Positions 31,486 to 42,605 of a stretch of 64,000 bases of DNA are shown here, one piece after another. Within the stretch, counting starts at the first letter, position 1, and each line of letters begins with the position of its first letter. A model generated the notes under the pieces. The model saw nothing but the letters and a program-made list of their open reading frames with translations. It searched no databases and was not told the DNA's origin. This DNA is from Rutpela maculata (Eukaryota; Arthropoda; Insecta; Coleoptera; Cerambycidae). The translations under genes and the position numbers were made by a program. Location of the stretch: positions 20,003,821 to 20,067,820 of the forward strand of contig OW386291.2 of NCBI GenBank assembly GCA_936432065.2. Reading direction: 5' to 3'.

Positions 31486-32319
31486 CTGTAGTACACTCAA
31501 ATTAGGAAAAAAACAACGCCGTTTTAAAGAAAGATTTTAAACTGCAGTTTCTTTGCATAGATAGTAAGTACCTATTCAACTTTTAGAACAATTTTTTGCT
31601 CATGCGCAGAAAAAAAGACATGATTTTTGAGATGTATACATATACAGGGTGTTTGGTACATCGATAGAAAGTTTTCACTGAGTGATAGTTGGGGTCGTTT
31701 GGAACCCATATGACCACATTTACCCTTATGCAAAGTCTCACCGTTTTTGAGATATAGGCATTTTTAGATATTTTTGCGAAATAGTTGAGTTGTCACTAAT
31801 AAATGTTATTTTTTATGGTAATAAATACTTTCATCTTTCTTAAATATTTTTTTTAGATATTCTTAATATGCACTCTGTCAAAACAACACAAAAAGAAATG
31901 CTGAAGTATTGGTATAAAAAATATGTAAGATAATTTATGTGTCGAAATGCATTGGTTCGATTTTTTTTTCTATTTTAAGCAAAATTTTCTCAAAAGCGGC
32001 GCCTACTTCAAAAGACTCAAATAGTTTTAAAAACATCTCTATTGCATACTCTTTTCAATGGTATACCACGTTATGACAGAACTATAGTTCATTAAACTAA
32101 AAAGGAAACATATTTGCAGACATTACATTTTTAATGAGGAAAAAATTAAATAAGTATTGATCATTTTATTACTTTTATTTCCAGTTTTAACTAAAACAAA
32201 TGTAACTAAAACTAATAATTCATTCATTTCGTTTTCAAAATGAGAACCTCTATTTCTAGCGCATTTACGTGTCCTCTTTCGTATTTGAGTAGTGGTGACG
32301 TCTAACCTCATTTCTTCTT

Positions 32320-33421
32320 TGATCTGGCACCTGCTTCATTAATTCTTCGTACAAGGTGGTCACGGTCGGTTATTTAAATCTCAAAAACTAGTCTTTCATT
32401 CGACCCCAGAATGAAAATCAAGGAGTGTCAAGACTGGAGACCTCGCTGACCACAATATTAGTCCATTTCACCAAATCCAATGATTAGGAAATGTTTCGTC
32501 TAAAAATACCCTCGCAGTAATTCGGTAGTGAGCAGGACATCCATCGCGTCGTTTTAAAATATGTCTCTTACATTTAGAGGTATGTTGTCTAAGATGTTAT
32601 GGTAAATTATTCTGTAAAAACTCTAAATAACTGTCTCCATTTAAATTGTCTGAAAGATAATACAGACCAATGAGAGCTCTGCCAGTTACCGCTGCCCATA
32701 CATTCACACTGAACTTGTATTGAAAAGAGATTTGTTTTTTCATGTGCGGGTTTTCATCAGCATCAGCCCTGTAATGAAGATTGTGAAATTTTGTTACTCC
32801 TTCTCGAGAATACTCTACTCGTCTGTCCACAAAATATAATAATAATAATTTTAAGAAAACGTTCATTTTCCAGATCAGCGTTCAACACAAAACGGCAAAA
32901 GGCAGTTCTATAGAGTCCTTAAACAGGCATGTAGTTGAATAGATGTTTTCCTTCAATCCTGAGAATTGTCCAAACTTTCCATATGGACAAATTCAGTTGA
33001 CGAACTACTTTTCCAATACTGCTGGTAGGATCTGCTTCGAAAGCCTACAAAATTTGCTCATCTACTTCAGGACCAGGTTGCACAATATACACCCGTTCCC
33101 TATGATGAAGGTTACCTGTTTCATGTATACGTTGATACCGTGCGTGTAATTTCCCATTAGGCATGTACATCCACGTAGCGCGATAGATATGACAACATAG
33201 CTGCCGTAAATTCCTCCGTCTAGCGGAGCATTCCAGCCTGTTATTTCATTTCAGCCAGCTGGCGCGCGCGATGTTGTAATTTTACTCCCTATGCCTAGCG
33301 TTCGGCTACACGCACGGTATGTGTTATAAAACACCTGGATATGGAAATCGTTCCAGATAAAAATCTTTAGCTGCTACATAAAAAGAATATCGGCATATTC
33401 TGCATTAGAAAAAGATGCCAT
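32320..33421 (-). pseudogene. Tc1/mariner-type DDE transposase, broken
   Basis: On the minus strand the N-terminus starts at 33421 with MASFSNAEYADILFM and a degraded helix-turn-helix stretch. The coding sequence is cut by the MITE at 33135-33320, then resumes with PGPEVDEQIL and DPTSSIGKVVRQLNLSIWKV. The longest open piece (32866-32597) carries EGVTKFHNLHYRADADENPH, FSVNVWAAVTGRALIGLYYL and YLEFLQNNLP. Beyond it DGCPAHYRITARVFLDETFP is readable, then degraded text for the last catalytic region. The family cuts and pastes DNA with a D,D,D/E triad. Here the first catalytic block FVDRRVEY replaces the usual FxDE, and several frameshifts and stops are present, so it is inactive. Confidence 0.85.
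33135..33320. mobile_element. 186-bp MITE, copy 2, inside the transposase
   Basis: Same length and nearly the same sequence as 18609-18794, with ends ATACCGTGCGTGTAA and TACACGCACGGTAT. It interrupts the N-terminal coding region of the mariner relic, so it arrived after the mariner. The flanking bases do not show an obvious duplication. Confidence 0.88.
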
Positions 33422-34189
33422 TGCAGAAAAATGTGATAATACTATGAACAATTAAATAAAACAGCGTTTGACACAAGCGTTCAAATGTGTCACCGGTATC
33501 CAAGCAAAACAATTTTTTGTGTCTGGTCGCCTGATATCTACGCTTTGTTTATTTCATTTCTTCTTGACTGTACGTGTAAATACGTTTGTTTTTATTTCAA
33601 TATGTCACAGACATAAAATTGTCGTTAAACATTAGTAAATAAAATCACCGATTTGGGGCTGAAAGTATTTATTATGATTTTGTTTAATATTTTTTCCTTA
33701 TTAAAAACGTACTTGTCCACAAATATGTTTCTTTTTTAGTTTAATGAACTATAATTCTGTCATAACGTGGTATACTATTGGAAAGAGTATGCAATAGAGA
33801 AGTTTTTAAAACTATTTGAATCTCTCGAAGTAGTGCCGCATTTGAGAAAATTTTGCTTAAAATTGAAAAAAAAATCGAACCAATGTATTTCAGCTCATAA
33901 ATTGCCCTATATAATTTTCATACCAATACTTCGGCATTTCTTTTTGTGTTGTTTCGACAGAGTGCATATTAAGAATATCTAAAAAAAATATTTAAGAAAG
34001 ATGAAAGTATTTATTACCATAAAAAATAACATTTATTAGTGACAACTCAACTATTTCGCAAAAATATCTAAAAATGCCTATATCTCAAAAACGGTGAGTC
34101 TTTGCATAAGGGTAAATGTCATATAGGTTCCAAACGACCCCAACTATCACTCAGTGAAAACTTTCTATCGATGTACCAAACACCCTGTA

Positions 34190-34893
34190 TATACGTTTTT
34201 TTGTGTTTTTTTTTTTTCATTTAGACTTTCATATCTCGAAAAGTACACGTTTTTAAGGCTAAATGAACATAAGTAAACGTGTTCAAAATACGATTTCTTA
34301 CAAAAAAAGTTTTATACATTTTCCCGATTATCCCATTGGTTTTTCCGGAAAAGGGACTTGAAAAATATATCTGTGTTTTTTCGTGTTATTTCGAATGCAA
34401 ATATCTCGAAAAGGACGGGATTTTAGAGCTAAATGAACATAAATAAACTTATTCAAAATGAGATTTTCTACAAAAAAGCTCCTATACATTTTTCGATTAT
34501 CCCATTGGTTTTTTCGGAAAAGCTACTTGAAAAATATATATACTTGCTTTTTCGTAATTTTTGTTTTCATTTGGACGTATATATCTCAGAAAGTACGCAT
34601 TTTTAAGGCTAATGAACATTATTAAACTGATCAGAATGTGATTTCCTACAAAAAAGGTTCTATATATTTGAGAGATATATACGTCAAAATGAAAAAAAAA
34701 AAAAAAACACGAAAAAGCAAATATATATATTCTTCAAGAAGTTTTTCCTGAAAAACCAATGGAACAATCGGAAAAATGTAGGATCTTTTTTGCAGGAAAT
34801 CTCATTCTGAACAAGTTTACTTATCTTCATTTGGCCCTAAAATCGCGCACTTTTCGAGATATTCGCATTCAAAATAAAAAATACACGAAAAAA

Positions 34894-34983
<90 letters not shown>

Positions 34984-35156
34984 TTCAAGTCGCTTTTCCG
35001 GAAAAGCCAGTGGGATAATCGGAAAAATGTATAGAACCTTTTTTTATAGGAAGTCGTATTCTGAACATGTTTGCCTATGTTCGTTTAGCCTTGAAAACGC
35101 GTACTTTTCGAGATATACGTCTACATGAAAAAAAAAACACGAAAAAACGTATATAC
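34190..35156. repeat. Tandem array of about 180-bp units that flips direction
   Basis: Three units read one way (about 34190, 34380, 34550), each with ATATCTCGAAAAGTAC-like text, GCTAAATGAACATAA and CGATTATCCCATTGG. From about 34680 two units read the other way (CCAATGGAACAATCGG, then CCAGTGGGATAATCGG). A TA dinucleotide run fills about 34898-34980. The frame at 34759-35034 is a by-product of this run. Confidence 0.8.
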
Positions 35157-36018
35157 AGGGTGTTTCAGCTAAAAGTCCCCGGGTCATTATCTCGTAAAAT
35201 AATAAGGATACTTAAAATTTGTAAATCGCGGATAATTGACACCAAAAGAGGTCTTAAATAACTGCTCCTTCGCAGTGCACAGAGATGGCGCTGCGGTGAG
35301 AAATTATTTTTGGATGGCTGGAACTTTGAAACACAATTCATACGATTAATGAATAAATTGTGAATAATTTGGCTATGTAAAAAGTTTTGTAAATACCAGC
35401 CGTTTTGGAGCTACATGAATTTTTTTCTCCATTTTTTTGTCTCTGTAAATTTTGAAAACTTCTGTAACTTTTCTGTTTATCATTTTAGAACACCAATTAT
35501 TTAGAACTTATCTTATCTTATTATATTCCATACTTCTTATATTATTACATATTTTGAAAATTTTTATAATTTTCAGAATTTTTCAACTGCAAATTTGAAA
35601 TTAGTAACAATTTTCAAAATCTGTAATAATATAAGAAGTATGGTATATAAGAAGATACAAGTTCTAAATAATTGATGTTCTAAAATGATAAACAGAAAAG
35701 TTTTCAAAATTTACAGAGACAAAAAAAAATGGCGAAAAAAACTCATGTAGCTCCAAAACGGCTGGTATTTACAAAATTTTTTACATAGTCAAAATTATTC
35801 ACAATTTATTCATAAATCGTATGAATCATGTTTCAAAGTTCCAGCCATCGAAAAATAATTTCTCACCGCAGCGCCATCTCTGTGCACTGCGAAGGAACAA
35901 TTCTAACTGAAGTTATTTAAGACCTTTTTTGGTGTCAATTATCCGCAATTTACAAATTTTAAGTATCTTTATTATTTTACGAGATAATGACCCGGGGACT
36001 TTTAACTGAAACACCCTG
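35157..36018. mobile_element. 862-bp palindromic MITE (CAGGGTGTTTCAG ends)
   Basis: CAGGGTGTTTCAGCTAAAAG at the left is mirrored by CTTTTAACTGAAACACCCTG at the right. The arms are about 400 bp each with few differences, meeting near 35570. Blocks such as CAGTGCACAGAGATGGCGCT and CCAGCCGTTTTGGAGCTAC appear in both arms. The left flank is TA. It is a foldback element with no coding capacity. Confidence 0.88.
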
Positions 36019-36217
36019 AATATGTATATATCTCAAAAATCATTTATTTTTTTTTCTGCGCATAAGCAAAACCTTGTTCTAAAAGTTGAATACTTACTTC
36101 CTATGCAGAGAAACTGCTGTTCAGAATTTTTCTCCGCTATTTTCCTAATTTGAGTGGACTACTGGGTAAAAAGTAGATTGAGAGATTAAACGAGTTGACC
36201 CATGTTTTTATACATAT

Positions 36218-36500
36218 TATTTTGGGGTGCTGAAACCGAATCCGAGGTCAGAATTTTCTTATCGAGTCAGGATTTTGACATAACCTTAAAAAACACCTCA
36301 CAAACGATCAAAAATGAATTTAAAATTAGATTTAAAAACTTCGGTCTCAGGTCGGAATTCTCCCATCATATCAGAATATTGACATAATCTCAAAAAATCA
36401 CCCTGAAACACCTCAAAAATGGTTAAGAACGTATTTAAAAGAAGGTTTAAACTGACCACAAGAAAACCACCGTACGGACACGTATTTTGGGGCGCAAAAA
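36218..36500. repeat. Degenerate tandem repeat, TTTTGGGGCGCTGAAAC units
   Basis: Units near 36218, 36344 and 36485 contain GAATCCGAGGTCAGAATT-like text, then TTTTGACATAACCT and a run of AAACACC. One further unit is at 31389 in the same direction. Each unit is roughly 130 bp and diverged. Confidence 0.55.
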
Positions 36501-36871
36501 TCGAAGTCCGAATTTACCTATCCTTCAGGACTTTGACATAACCTCAATAAAACCCGAAAAATGCCCTAAAAATGGTCAAAAATGCATAGGTCTTTTGAGT
36601 CAAAACGAGTACGATATCACAGGAAGAAATAAAGAGCGATTTTTTACTAATTCTCAAGGGTCGAGATTTTCTCTACATTTATTTATCTTATAAACGTAAT
36701 ATGGGTTAGTCTTCGCAGGTTTCTTGAGTCTGCGTCAAAATGTAAACGTTTTAACATGTGAATTCCACTCTGACAGATATTCGATTTTAATAACCAAAAA
36801 TATGTGCTGGTATGATGGCGTGCTCATTTAAATTTTTTTATTGGTTTTCTTGTGATCAGTACCTTCTTTTA

Positions 36872-37262
36872 TTTTTTTATTTTTTTTTTTAACTATTTAA
36901 CGTCGGCCTATTTCCGCTACCAGGGCCTATCACCGACGCCAGGAGACGAGCTACCCCCAACCTGGAAATTTTGCCGAACCTCTTCCCTTAAGAAGAGTAG
37001 GGATCTTTTACTTGCCTAACATTTAATAGACAAGGGACCGCCTGCTTTACATCCCCTCCGAAGGATGGTATATCCACTACGTAATCCTCGTCTGAAATTA
37101 CGTAACTTCCGAGTATACACTGATATACAAGCCTCTAGAAGGTGGGACGAGAACGCTGTATTTCCCAAGATGGGAGCCCATCCAAGTACTAACCGCGCTC
37201 GACGTTGCTTCAACGGAATATCGACTGATATTCACATTGAAGTCGCCTCCACGCTCGCCCCT
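36872..37262 (-). repeat. 5S rRNA-derived SINE, intact copy
   Basis: The minus-strand copy starts AGGGGCGAGCG (37262) and runs through the 5S-like GAAGCAACGTCGAGCGCGGT and TTAGTACTTGGATGGG to a poly(A) tail (T run at 36879-36890). It is flanked by TACCTTCTTTTA at 36860-36871 and 37263-37274, a perfect 12-bp target-site duplication, proving retroposition. Three bases of the 5S promoter differ from the split copy (GGGCTCCC against GGGTGACC). Confidence 0.9.
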
Positions 37263-37448
37263 TACCTTCTTTTAAATACATTTTTTTAAACCATTTTTAA
37301 GGTGCCATTTTAGCGGCCGATGTCCATTGCAATCGAAGTAGCAGTAGCCCTGGCATGGGCATAGTTAGTAGGTACGCTTTTAGAGGGCAGAATATTTACT
37401 AACGTAATATTTTGTCGAACTTCTCTATACATTTCCTTAAATATATAA

Positions 37449-37567
37449 GGAATAAAAAAAAACAGACTCCAGCTAACAGCTATTCTCCGGACTAATTTGT
37501 AATCCAGCACTCGGCAGGGGATTAGTCAGGAGAATAGCTGTTAGTTGCAGTCTGTTTTTTTATTCCT
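37449..37567. repeat. Short hairpin, 46-bp arms
   Basis: GGAATAAAAAAAAACAGACT and CTAACAGCTATTCTCC on the left are mirrored on the right by GGAGAATAGCTGTTAG and CAGTCTG...TTATTCC, with a loop of about 25 bp. A small MITE is likely. Confidence 0.7.
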
Positions 37568-38745
37568 TCCCAAACTGGTATAGAATTTTATACTTTACAA
37601 GTTTTGTAATAACCTCTAACGACATGCGACGCATAGGAAGCGAGATAATTGCAAAAAAGAAAAACGATTTTCGTGACCTTTGACCATCGATACCTTCAGT
37701 AGTGGGCACAAGATCTTATGAAACTTTTCACCCCGTCTTTAGGATGTCAAAACAGAGGTCCATGCAAATTTTCAGTTTTTCGACTTTCATTCCGAGGTTA
37801 GCCTTTATTTCGCCTTATTTGACTGCATTATTTCCTAATATCGATATTGAGGTCGGTGTAAAAATAAGCAATTAATGAATTCAAACGTATTTTTAACCGA
37901 CTTCAACATCGATATTTGGTAATAAGTTTCAATGAACTAGGCGAAGCGATGGTGAAATGTTATTTCATAATTTTTATCGATTTTTTTTTCAAAAATGTTT
38001 TTATTAATCATTTTTATTTGTTTACTTTGCAAAAATTTTGTTGAACACTGGTCGCGTATATTTTTTTTAAACAAAATGAAACTATTTATTAAACAGTTTA
38101 TTATTACCCTTTTCTAAATAATAACCCAAGTTACTTACATAAAAATAATAATTAAATGCAAAATCTACTAAACCTATAATTAATTTGTATTTTGCATTAC
38201 ATTGGGCTTTAAGTCAGATCGCGCAAATCAGTTGTCATATCGCGCAATTGCTACTCCGCGAATCAGCTGAAGAATAGAAAAGAAAGAACCTCGTCAAATG
38301 CCATCTCACAGCCAAAGAAATCAATTTTCATATTTTCTTTAAAATCCCTAATAAAACAAAGCTATAAATTACGAAATATGCGTCTTTCAATTTAGTCATG
38401 ATTTAATTTTAAATACTTTCAGATGTTCCTTGTGGAAAATTTATTATAAGAAGTAAGATATTGCGAAATCATCTTTACGCAGATGTTTCCCGAAGTTATT
38501 TAGATTTTGTATAGACTAAGATGACAAATGATGCTATATTATTGATTAATGATAATCTGAGAGGCATTATTAATAATTGTGTCTTCGGTTGAATCAGATT
38601 CTCTCGGCATTAATTCCGTGTTACTTCTAGATGATGAAGCCCCAAACGTGCTAAATAACACATTTATCAGTGTGACACTGAAAATTGAGCACTGAATAGA
38701 CACACAAATCTTTTTAAGTCTTGTAAATTTGGATTAAATAAGTAA
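37568..38745. other. Non-coding intron sequence
   Basis: No gene. A weak inverted pair at 37845-37930 contains ATCGATATTGAGGTCGG and its diverged inverse. The rest is AT-rich with no clear repeat. Confidence 0.45.
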
Positions 38746-38975
38746 GGTTATCCAGGGCCCCTCAGCGGAAAACAGAAAAGAAAATTTCATGAAAATGAGC
38801 AATTTCAAACGTTTTGTTCCTATCTGGCGTCAAGTTAGACTTACGTTTTAAAGAAGAACATCCGACGGAAGCCTATCGCCAGATAAATTCCGTGGGCCCT
38901 AAGACTCGAAATTTAAATCCGAAGTTGTAAGAAAAATAGTCCAGAATCAAACGATTTGGTTCTTATCTAGGAATT

Positions 38976-39159
<184 letters not shown>

Positions 39160-39227
39160 GTAAATAGATTATAATTATCGCGATATAACAAATGCCAGAC
39201 AAATTCCGAGGGCCCAACAGTGAAATA

Positions 39228-39350
39228 GTATATTATATTACTAGGAGTGGAACGCACTCGCCCAGTTTGCGGCTTCGGCTTCGCCTCAGCCGCAAATCCT
39301 GGGCTCAACACAAAAAAGGCGTTCTACTCCGTGTAATATATACTATTTTT
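39228..39350. repeat. Short hairpin element with GGAGTGGAACGC ends
   Basis: TATATTACTAGGAGTGGAAC and, inverted, TATATTACACGGAGTAGAAC bracket a core with the perfect-looking stem GCGGCTTCGGCTTCGCC. It is absent from the opposite arm of the surrounding foldback, as expected of a later MITE insertion. Confidence 0.65.
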
Positions 39351-39454
39351 TCTTCAAGCGTATTAAAATGCAAAAATTCATTTATTTATCATAAATGTAC
39401 AAATATTCAAACTACAGTCTTACATGTTGACACAATATGACAAGTGGCTAGTGG

Positions 39455-39610
39455 ATAGCGCGCCACCGGTGGCTTTCGGTATTAACATTATGTTACTAGT
39501 AAAACAATACCCACTGCGGTGGCGCTTTCGGAACTAACATTATGTTACTAGTAAAACAATATCCCCTACGGTGGCGTTCGGTACTAACATTTTGTTACTA
39601 GTAAAACAAT
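39455..39610. repeat. 57-bp tandem repeat, three units
   Basis: Each unit contains GGTGGCGCTTTCGG-like text, then TAACATTATGTTACTAGTAA and AACAATA. The units differ by a few bases. No counterpart exists in the right arm of the foldback. Confidence 0.85.
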
Positions 39611-41705
39611 GTCCTACTTCTACTTCTGTTTTTGGTGACATAATTTAAACATTTTAATACGCTTAAAGAAAAAAATTATTGTTCAAGTTGTGAACTATTC
39701 CGCGAAAATCAAACGATTGGCTCTCATGTGAAATGATTTTTTTTTTGTAAAAATTAGCCAAAACGAAAATGTATTGTATGATTCACAGACATTTTTAGTG
39801 GGCCAAACATATTTTACATCTTAAAAGAAGTACACAAAAAATAGCCATTTTTTCAAATGATTTATTCCTGTCTAGCATTTGGATTTTGAAAAGATATGGT
39901 AAGAATTAAACCATATTTCAAGTCCCAGACAAAAAGCGTGGGCCAAACATATTTTAAATCTTAAAAGAAGTGCACGAAAAAAAGCCATTTTTTCAAACGA
40001 TTTATTCCTGTCTGGCATTTGGATTTTAAAGAGATATGGTAATAAATATTTCAAGTCCCAGACAAAAAACTTGGGCCCAGCCGTAGATATGTTGAGTGAA
40101 AGTATCGAAAAATTAAAAAACAGTCGTATAAAAATCGATGCAACTACCTTTTTTTATTGCATAGTATGACAGCTTAGGCCTTTCTGATTAATTTGGTGTG
40201 CAACATGTGGTAGGTTGGTGATGAAAATTTTCGAAAAAAATCGAATTTAACCCGTTTACTACGAAATTCTCTTTGAAAATTTTCCTCACCAACCCCCCAC
40301 AAGTTGCACACCAAATGAATCAGAAAGAGCTAAGCTTTCATACGGCGCAATAAAAAAAGGTGGTTGCTATTTGAAAAAACAATTTTGCCCCCTTCTGCCG
40401 CCACTGTGACATTTTTGAGAACTGAACTTTACCAAGGTTCATGCCCAAGGAAACAAAATTGACCTGTCCGAGAAATTTTTGCAGAATTTGCAGTTTTCGA
40501 TTTTCCTAAAACTTTTGGGACGCACTGTATATGTAAAAATATTGCTTATAATTAGCCTTTTATAAACATACATTTTCAACAAATCAAATGCCATACGAGT
40601 GTGAATCGTTTGGAAATGCATCGATTTTTGCGCGACTGTTTTTCGATTTGTCAATAGTTTCGGTCAAAATATCTACAGCTGCGCCCCAGATTCTTGTCTA
40701 GGACTAGAAATATGGCTTATTTATTAACATATCTTTTTAAAATCCAAATGCCAGACAGGAATAAATCGTTTGAAAAATGGCATTTTTTCGCGCTTTGTTT
40801 TTGTCTGGCTATCCAGGGGACCCAGCCAATTCGTCTGGGACTCTTAAATTGAAACTACTTATTGCCTAATATTAACAAAAAAACAAATACCAGACGGATG
40901 TAAATCGTTTGATTTTCGCGGAATAGTTGACAACTTGGACAATAATTTTTTCACTGTTGGGCCCTCGGAATTTGTCTGACGTTTGTTATATCGCGATAAT
41001 TATAATCTATTTACCTATATAAACAATTCCCAGATAAGAACCAAATCGTTTGATTCTGGACCATTTTTCTTACAACTTCGGATTGAAATTTCGGGCCTTA
41101 GGGCCCAGGGAATTTGTCTGGCGATAAGCTTCTGTCGGATGCTTTTCTTTAAAACGTAAGTCTAACTTGACGCTAGATAGGAACAAAATGTTTGAAATTG
41201 CTCATTTTCATGAAATTTTCTTTTCTGTTTTCCGCTGAGGGGCCCCGAATAACCGTTTGATAAACACGAAAATGGCTAATACAAATCAGGCACAAAAGTC
41301 TCCCAAAAGGCCAGATAGGAACCAAACGTTTCAAAAAATCTGTCACTATCACGGTCTATTAAGATGGTCTGTAATTTCGGAGCCGACACATGTTGACAAC
41401 ATTTCTATATTACTTCCACATCCAGTGGAAGGTTAGTAACGCAAAAAAAAATTGAAAATTTGTATTGTTCAAATAAGTTTAGAATATCATGAAATGTCAA
41501 GTTTTTAAGTTTGAGCAAAAAAAAATCTGTCTGTCATGATTCCTCTGGCACGGTGTGAGATATTGACTTGAAAGGTACACATCTGTATTTTAACGAGATC
41601 CGGAATCTTATTCCGTTGAAGGGTTGGGGGGTAAATTGGGGTAAATGGGGGGTAAATAAGTATATCAAGCAAGTAAGAGTCCATAAAATTGGTATTTAGT
41701 ATATA

Positions 41706-42460
41706 CAGTGTGTCCCAGGATAACAAGAGGTGTAAATGGACCAAAAATTTTGGAATTTTGGAATGGTATTTGGGGATTGAGTCCTGCTTGTTGTACCAAA
41801 AATGACTTGATTTGGTGTTCTACAGGGTGTTTTATAAGCAAAGTTGTAAAAATCACCACTAATAAAGTACCATTATTTTTCAAAATATGAAAAAATTCCA
41901 CTAAGAAAAGTTATTTAGAATACAATTTTATACCTCTATACCAAATTTCAGGAATATAAAATTATTTTTTTGAAACTTCCCATTTTTTCAATAAATTAGT
42001 ATTTTATTTTGAACCATTCAATTAAAACTGCATAGAAATTATTTTTTGTGAGTTAATATTTAAAGTTATGTAGAAGCTAAAAGTAGGCTATGAGAAAAGC
42101 AGTGGATGATTAACATTTGCTCCTACACAACTTTAAATATGAATTCAACTCTCAATTCGCAAAAAATGGGAAGTTTCAAAAAATAATTTTATATTCCTGA
42201 AATTTGGTATAGAGGTATAAAATTGCATTCTAAATAACTTTTCTTAGTGGAATTTTTTCATATTTTGAAAAATAAAGGTACTTTATTAGTTGTGATTTTC
42301 ACAACTTTGCTTATAAAACACCCTGTAGAACACCAAATCAAGTCATTTTTGGTATACTTTAGTTTTACAACAAGCAGGACTCAATCCCCAAATACCATTC
42401 CAAAATTCCAAAATTTTTGGTTCATTAAACCTCTTGTTACATCTATCCTGGGACACACTG
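41706..42460. mobile_element. 755-bp TA MITE (CAGTGTGTCCCAGG ends)
   Basis: CAGTGTGTCCCAGGATAAC at 41706 is mirrored by the inverse at 42460, and both sides carry TA. Arms include CCAAAAATTTTGGAATTTTG and TTTGGGGATTGAGTCC. It holds a second element of the same kind at 41823-42325. Non-coding. Confidence 0.82.
41823..42325. mobile_element. 503-bp palindromic TA MITE nested in another
   Basis: CAGGGTGTTTTATAAGCAAA and its inverse bound the element, each next to TA. The arms are about 240 bp (GGTATAGAGGTATAAAATT in the right arm, its inverse in the left). The centre is near 42080. This makes three nested levels at one site: repeat copy, outer MITE, inner MITE. Confidence 0.82.
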
Positions 42461-42605
42461 TATAAGAGAAACTAAGGTCTCAAAAAATTGTTTGGCATTA
42501 GCCACCTCCCATTGCCACCTCCACCACATTATTAAACGGAGTGAAAAAAATAAAATTGTGATTTAGTGTGTACAAGAACCAAGGCCTCATTTTTTTTTTT
42601 ACTTC

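Larger units (their letters stand above)
31645..34188 (-). mobile_element. Tc1/mariner-type transposon with 470-bp TIRs
   Basis: CAGGGTGTTTGGTACATCG begins at 31645 and its inverse ends at 34188, each next to TA. TA target duplication is diagnostic of Tc1/mariner. The inverted repeats run about 470 bp (31645-32115 and 33722-34188), unusually long for the superfamily. The interior holds a minus-strand transposase relic and a 186-bp MITE insertion. Confidence 0.85.
31486..36165. repeat. 4.7-kb outer foldback around a palindromic array
   Basis: The sequence at 31486-31640 (CACTCAAATTAGG, TTCAACTTTTAGAACAA, TGATTTTTGAGAT) is repeated inverted at 36019-36165. Between the arms lie a mariner-type element (31645-34188), a tandem array that flips orientation midway (34190-35156) and a short palindromic element (35157-36018). 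Outside the arms, TTTTGGGGCGCTGAAAC at 31389 recurs as direct copies near 36218 and, weakly, 36344 and 36485. Confidence 0.7.
41408..42605 (-). mobile_element. ACTTCCAC-ended repeat, inverted and split copy
   Basis: TTACTTCCACATCCAG at 41410 starts the minus-strand copy; TTGACTTGAAAGGTACAC, GGTAAATTGGGGTAAAT and CCATAAAATTGGTATTTAGT follow in the order expected. The copy is broken at 41705 by a TA element and resumes at 42461 with AGAGAAACTAAGG through GCATTAGCCACC. Comparison with 13830-14494 shows that the break is a clean insertion. Confidence 0.75.
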
